A model generated the notes under the pieces. That model was not told where the DNA came from. It did not search any database and saw only the letters and a program-made list of their open reading frames with translations. A DNA stretch of 64,000 nt from Mycocentrospora acerina. Its lineage: Eukaryota > Ascomycota > Dothideomycetes > Pleosporales. The DNA lies in NCBI GenBank assembly GCA_022701365.1, contig JAKUHH010000164.1:124001-188000 (forward strand), in the 5' to 3' direction. The position numbers and the translations under genes are program-made. Positions 61,401 to 64,000 of this stretch are shown one piece after another (positions within the stretch are counted from its first letter, which is position 1; each line of letters begins with the position of its first letter).

Positions 61401-62155
61401 AAAACTGTGTCTCGAACACGCTTTTGTAGGATCGGTGCAGGATATGTTTCGCCGTTCTGTTCCAGCATAGTCATGAATAAGCCAGTAATCAAGGCTGGAT
61501 CGCTAGTGTCGCGCACTTCAGCCAGAGATGCGCCTGCCTTTGTGGTATGAGCAGCAAACTGCTTCAAGGACTCAATACTAGCTTGTTCCAGAAATCTGCC
61601 CATGTTATTCAAGAATGAGTTATTTGAGTAAACATCGCTTGGAATAGAAACTGCATGACCAGGGAAGTCCCGGCGTAAAGCAGCTTTTGACGCCATCACC
61701 TGGGCACAGTTGGCAGATACCTCGAAAGCCTCAAATACGAGTGCAGAACCACAGTCAGACCTAGCCAGATCAGTAAGTTTTTAAAAAACAAGTTTAAAAT
61801 TATTGTGATGGTCATACTTGTAAATGATCAGAGCTGTGTTCTGTTCCACGACATGAAGTATCAGCGACTGGTGGTTTTCAAGGCATCGAATATCGTTCAC
61901 GAGGGTGTGCATATCGATTTTGCCCTCGACGTTAAGTGTTCCACATGTTTTAAGCGCAGTCCGGACTGCATTTACAACGAATTGTTGGGATGATGGGGTA
62001 ACAGAAGCTAGAATCTTGATAGCATCGATCATGCGGTTGAGTATGTTTGCCTCCACCATATGCAAGTTTTCGTCTTCTTTAGCAGGAACATCGCGAGGTA
62101 GCACCGCATGATAATACACTTCGAGTAGCGGTTCTAGGTCATCTGAAACAGCCAT
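52496..62155 (-). CDS. Giant DUF6606-DUF3638-DUF3645 protein, copy 2
   Basis: Exons 62155-61818, 61760-55864, 55812-54926, 54828-54572 and 54518-52496 join in phase across introns of 57, 51, 97 and 53 bp to a complete 3133-aa protein. ATG 62155 starts MAVSDDLE, which aligns with the start of copy 1. The order matches copy 1: DUF6606-like N-terminus, then DUF3638 with P-loop MGKGKTS (2069-2075), LPEHILSFKL and DECD (2198-2201). DUF3645 begins at AVPYH (2370) and spans an exon junction. It is followed by LDESHCRGTDLK (DESH 2645-2648) and QAAMRLRLLGR (from 2677). In the C-terminal core roughly half the residues look identical to copy 1. The tail ends in an acidic Asp/Glu/Ser run. Motor function is inferred; the substrate is unknown. 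Confidence 0.9.
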
Positions 62156-62159
62156 GACT

Positions 62160-64000
62160 ACAGTCAACGGCTTGCTGCAATCTGACGCAGTCAGAGAGGC
62201 AAATGGAGAGCTTATATTAGATATAAGCAGGAAAACCTTACTGAGAAGTAGAAAAGAACGTTGTATATCTGTGGATCTGCTTGCATGGAAGTGAAATGAA
62301 AATGGCAAAAGCACTGATGTTGTTATATTCTTAGAAACGCACAAAGATAAGAGGGCACAGCTGGTAGCAGAGATCCAGTAACAATAAGTACCGCTACAGT
62401 GGAAACGATCGGCTCGCGACAACCAATCGCAAGATAAATTACATCATGCATAATTTTTCCAGCACTTCAAGGCATCCTGCACATGAATCCTTTCCCAGCC
62501 AATAAGTCGTAAGATAGCGTGCTCTAAATCTGCAGAGGCTGCAACAGCATGAACGAATGAGCACTCATTGCGACAAAAAAACAATAAGCAAGGATGCGGG
62601 GTGTCTCTCTACCGGTAACCTCAATACTATACAGCACTAATTATATCGTAAATCAAAAACGTCTTAGTCATGCTGATCGGTCAAATCTCTACTGAGCCTG
62701 TGAAACCAAAGCAGCAAATGCGGATGTACCCATTTTCGAAAGATAAGTTGTTGGCACAATTCAGTGAATACGAGCTGTAGCTCTTTTTCTTCGTCATTAA
62801 GTTATCAATAGATACACTGTTTACGTGTAAAGAATAGTATTTGCGATGAAGTAACTTTTCATCGTAGCTTCTGAAATACATTCGCGTTTGAAATAACCTT
62901 TGTTACTCACGCACGTTAAGATTTGCGACCCTCATCGCGCCACAATATCTATGATACTATGCCACCGACTAATTACTTGTAGTAATGACAGCATATCTAC
63001 TTAAGATTCATAAAATTGTCTTTTAGAAATAGAATTGGTCGATAAGCAGCAAGGATATGCTAAATCACGAGGAAGCCGAACTCATATGTGCGTAAGAGAA
63101 GAAGATAGCCCTGCTTTTGACTGAATTGTTACATATTTTGAACAAGAATCTCATGAGATAACCAAGATCACTTATTCGTTCCAATATCATCTTAGTTTGC
63201 CATAGAGGTCTGGTCTCCACTGATCCGCTGTAAGTCGATAAGGCTGAACTTTACAGAGTTGGTTACAGATGGCCGAGTATCACTCCGCGAGTCTCTGTAT
63301 ATGGTTTGCTGCATCATGACCTTCTTATTGGGACAGCTTTAAGTCCAATTCTTTTGAGGCGTTGCTTCGTATTGCGTTTGCACACACCTAGGATGTCCAC
63401 CAAGATTAAATTCATGACGTAATTGGAAGCGAACCAGCACAACAATACTTCCTTTCACCAACACACAATACACAGCTATACAGCATTGATAGAGGAGCCT
63501 TTCAACAGGCGTTGAAAGCGCATACCCATATATCGAAGATAGAAAGCGGTCAGATCTTCGCCGCAGCTGATGCGGAAAGCTGTATGCAGTTGTGACTTCC
63601 GCAGCGTGAAAAAGCCCATACGATCAGAAGAAAGGGTCGAGTTCCTTTGTATGTCTCATTTATACGCATATTTTATAATAGTGTTCGTGAAGCCACTAAT
63701 GCCAACATTAATTCGGCATGCGGAGTAGCTAATGCCGTTGTACATAGAGCGAAACCCACTTAATTGTGATGTACATATTCGAAAGGCACAGGACACGATT
63801 TATCATGATATTGAGATAATTATTGAGTTCCACGTCGAATTTGTATGCCAAGAGGCTCTTAAGTCTATCGAAATGCAACATAATGGGAACGGTCATAGCT
63901 ACCCAATAGTCAAATGCATGGTATTGGTATAGCCAGAGATATGTATTAACCCCGATATCTTGCAGCATTATGTATAGAACATTGCTATAGCTCTTCTAGG
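62160..64000. other. Right edge, no convincing gene
   Basis: Upstream region of giant copy 2 and beyond. The frame of its first exon stays open to 62422 without a family-like sequence, so I treat it as 5' leader. No other gene or repeat is seen to the window end. Confidence 0.45.

Noticed and set aside
1..64000. CRISPR array, bacterial operon or riboswitch
   Set aside because: No regularly spaced repeats; spliceosomal introns show a eukaryotic genome.

Overview
The window is fungal nuclear DNA, most likely from a filamentous ascomycete (Dothideomycetes would fit, but I cannot place it from sequence alone). Genes carry short 35-120 bp GT-AG introns, protein families typical of ascomycete accessory genomes recur (PDDEXK_12-like nuclease, DUF7587, BTB with zinc ribbon, DUF6606/DUF3638/DUF3645 giants), Fot1/pogo transposons are present, and there is CpA-to-TpA damage of the kind left by repeat-induced point mutation (RIP). 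Genes are sparse and separated by long AT-rich stretches without recognisable content.

Layout. 0-8 kb: a relict pogo end, a MITE copy, a PD-(D/E)XK nuclease-like gene, a C2H2 zinc-finger exon and a three-exon RNase H gene. 8-23 kb: an unknown two-exon gene, a complete MITE with TA duplication, a DUF7587 pseudogene with five in-frame stops, a BTB/zinc-ribbon gene and a degenerate RNase III-like gene. 23-33 kb: the first giant gene (+, five exons, 3132 aa after my splicing). 33-38 kb: an unknown gene, a RING-H2 gene and a small gene with a possible amyloid motif. 38-44 kb: two defective Fot1/pogo elements with intact terminal inverted repeats and TA duplications. 44-50 kb: a second RNase H, a fascin-like beta-trefoil gene and a dynamin/Mx-like GTPase. 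52-62 kb: the second giant gene (-, five exons, 3133 aa). 62-64 kb: nothing recognised.

The most notable content is the pair of giant DUF6606-DUF3638-DUF3645 paralogues, facing each other tail to tail about 20 kb apart. Both splice into complete frames of almost identical length, yet share no intron position and are strongly diverged. Their C-terminal thirds carry what reads as a full set of SF2/SecA-like motor motifs: an MGEGK(S/T) P-loop, DESD/DECD, DEAH/DESH fused to RGTDLK, and a glutamine-arginine finger-like motif. Around them lie nuclease folds (PD-(D/E)XK, two RNase H, a dead RNase III), a dynamin/Mx-like GTPase, a RING ligase and a BTB protein. A nucleic-acid-surveillance or genome-defence role for the neighbourhood is an inference, not something the sequence proves.
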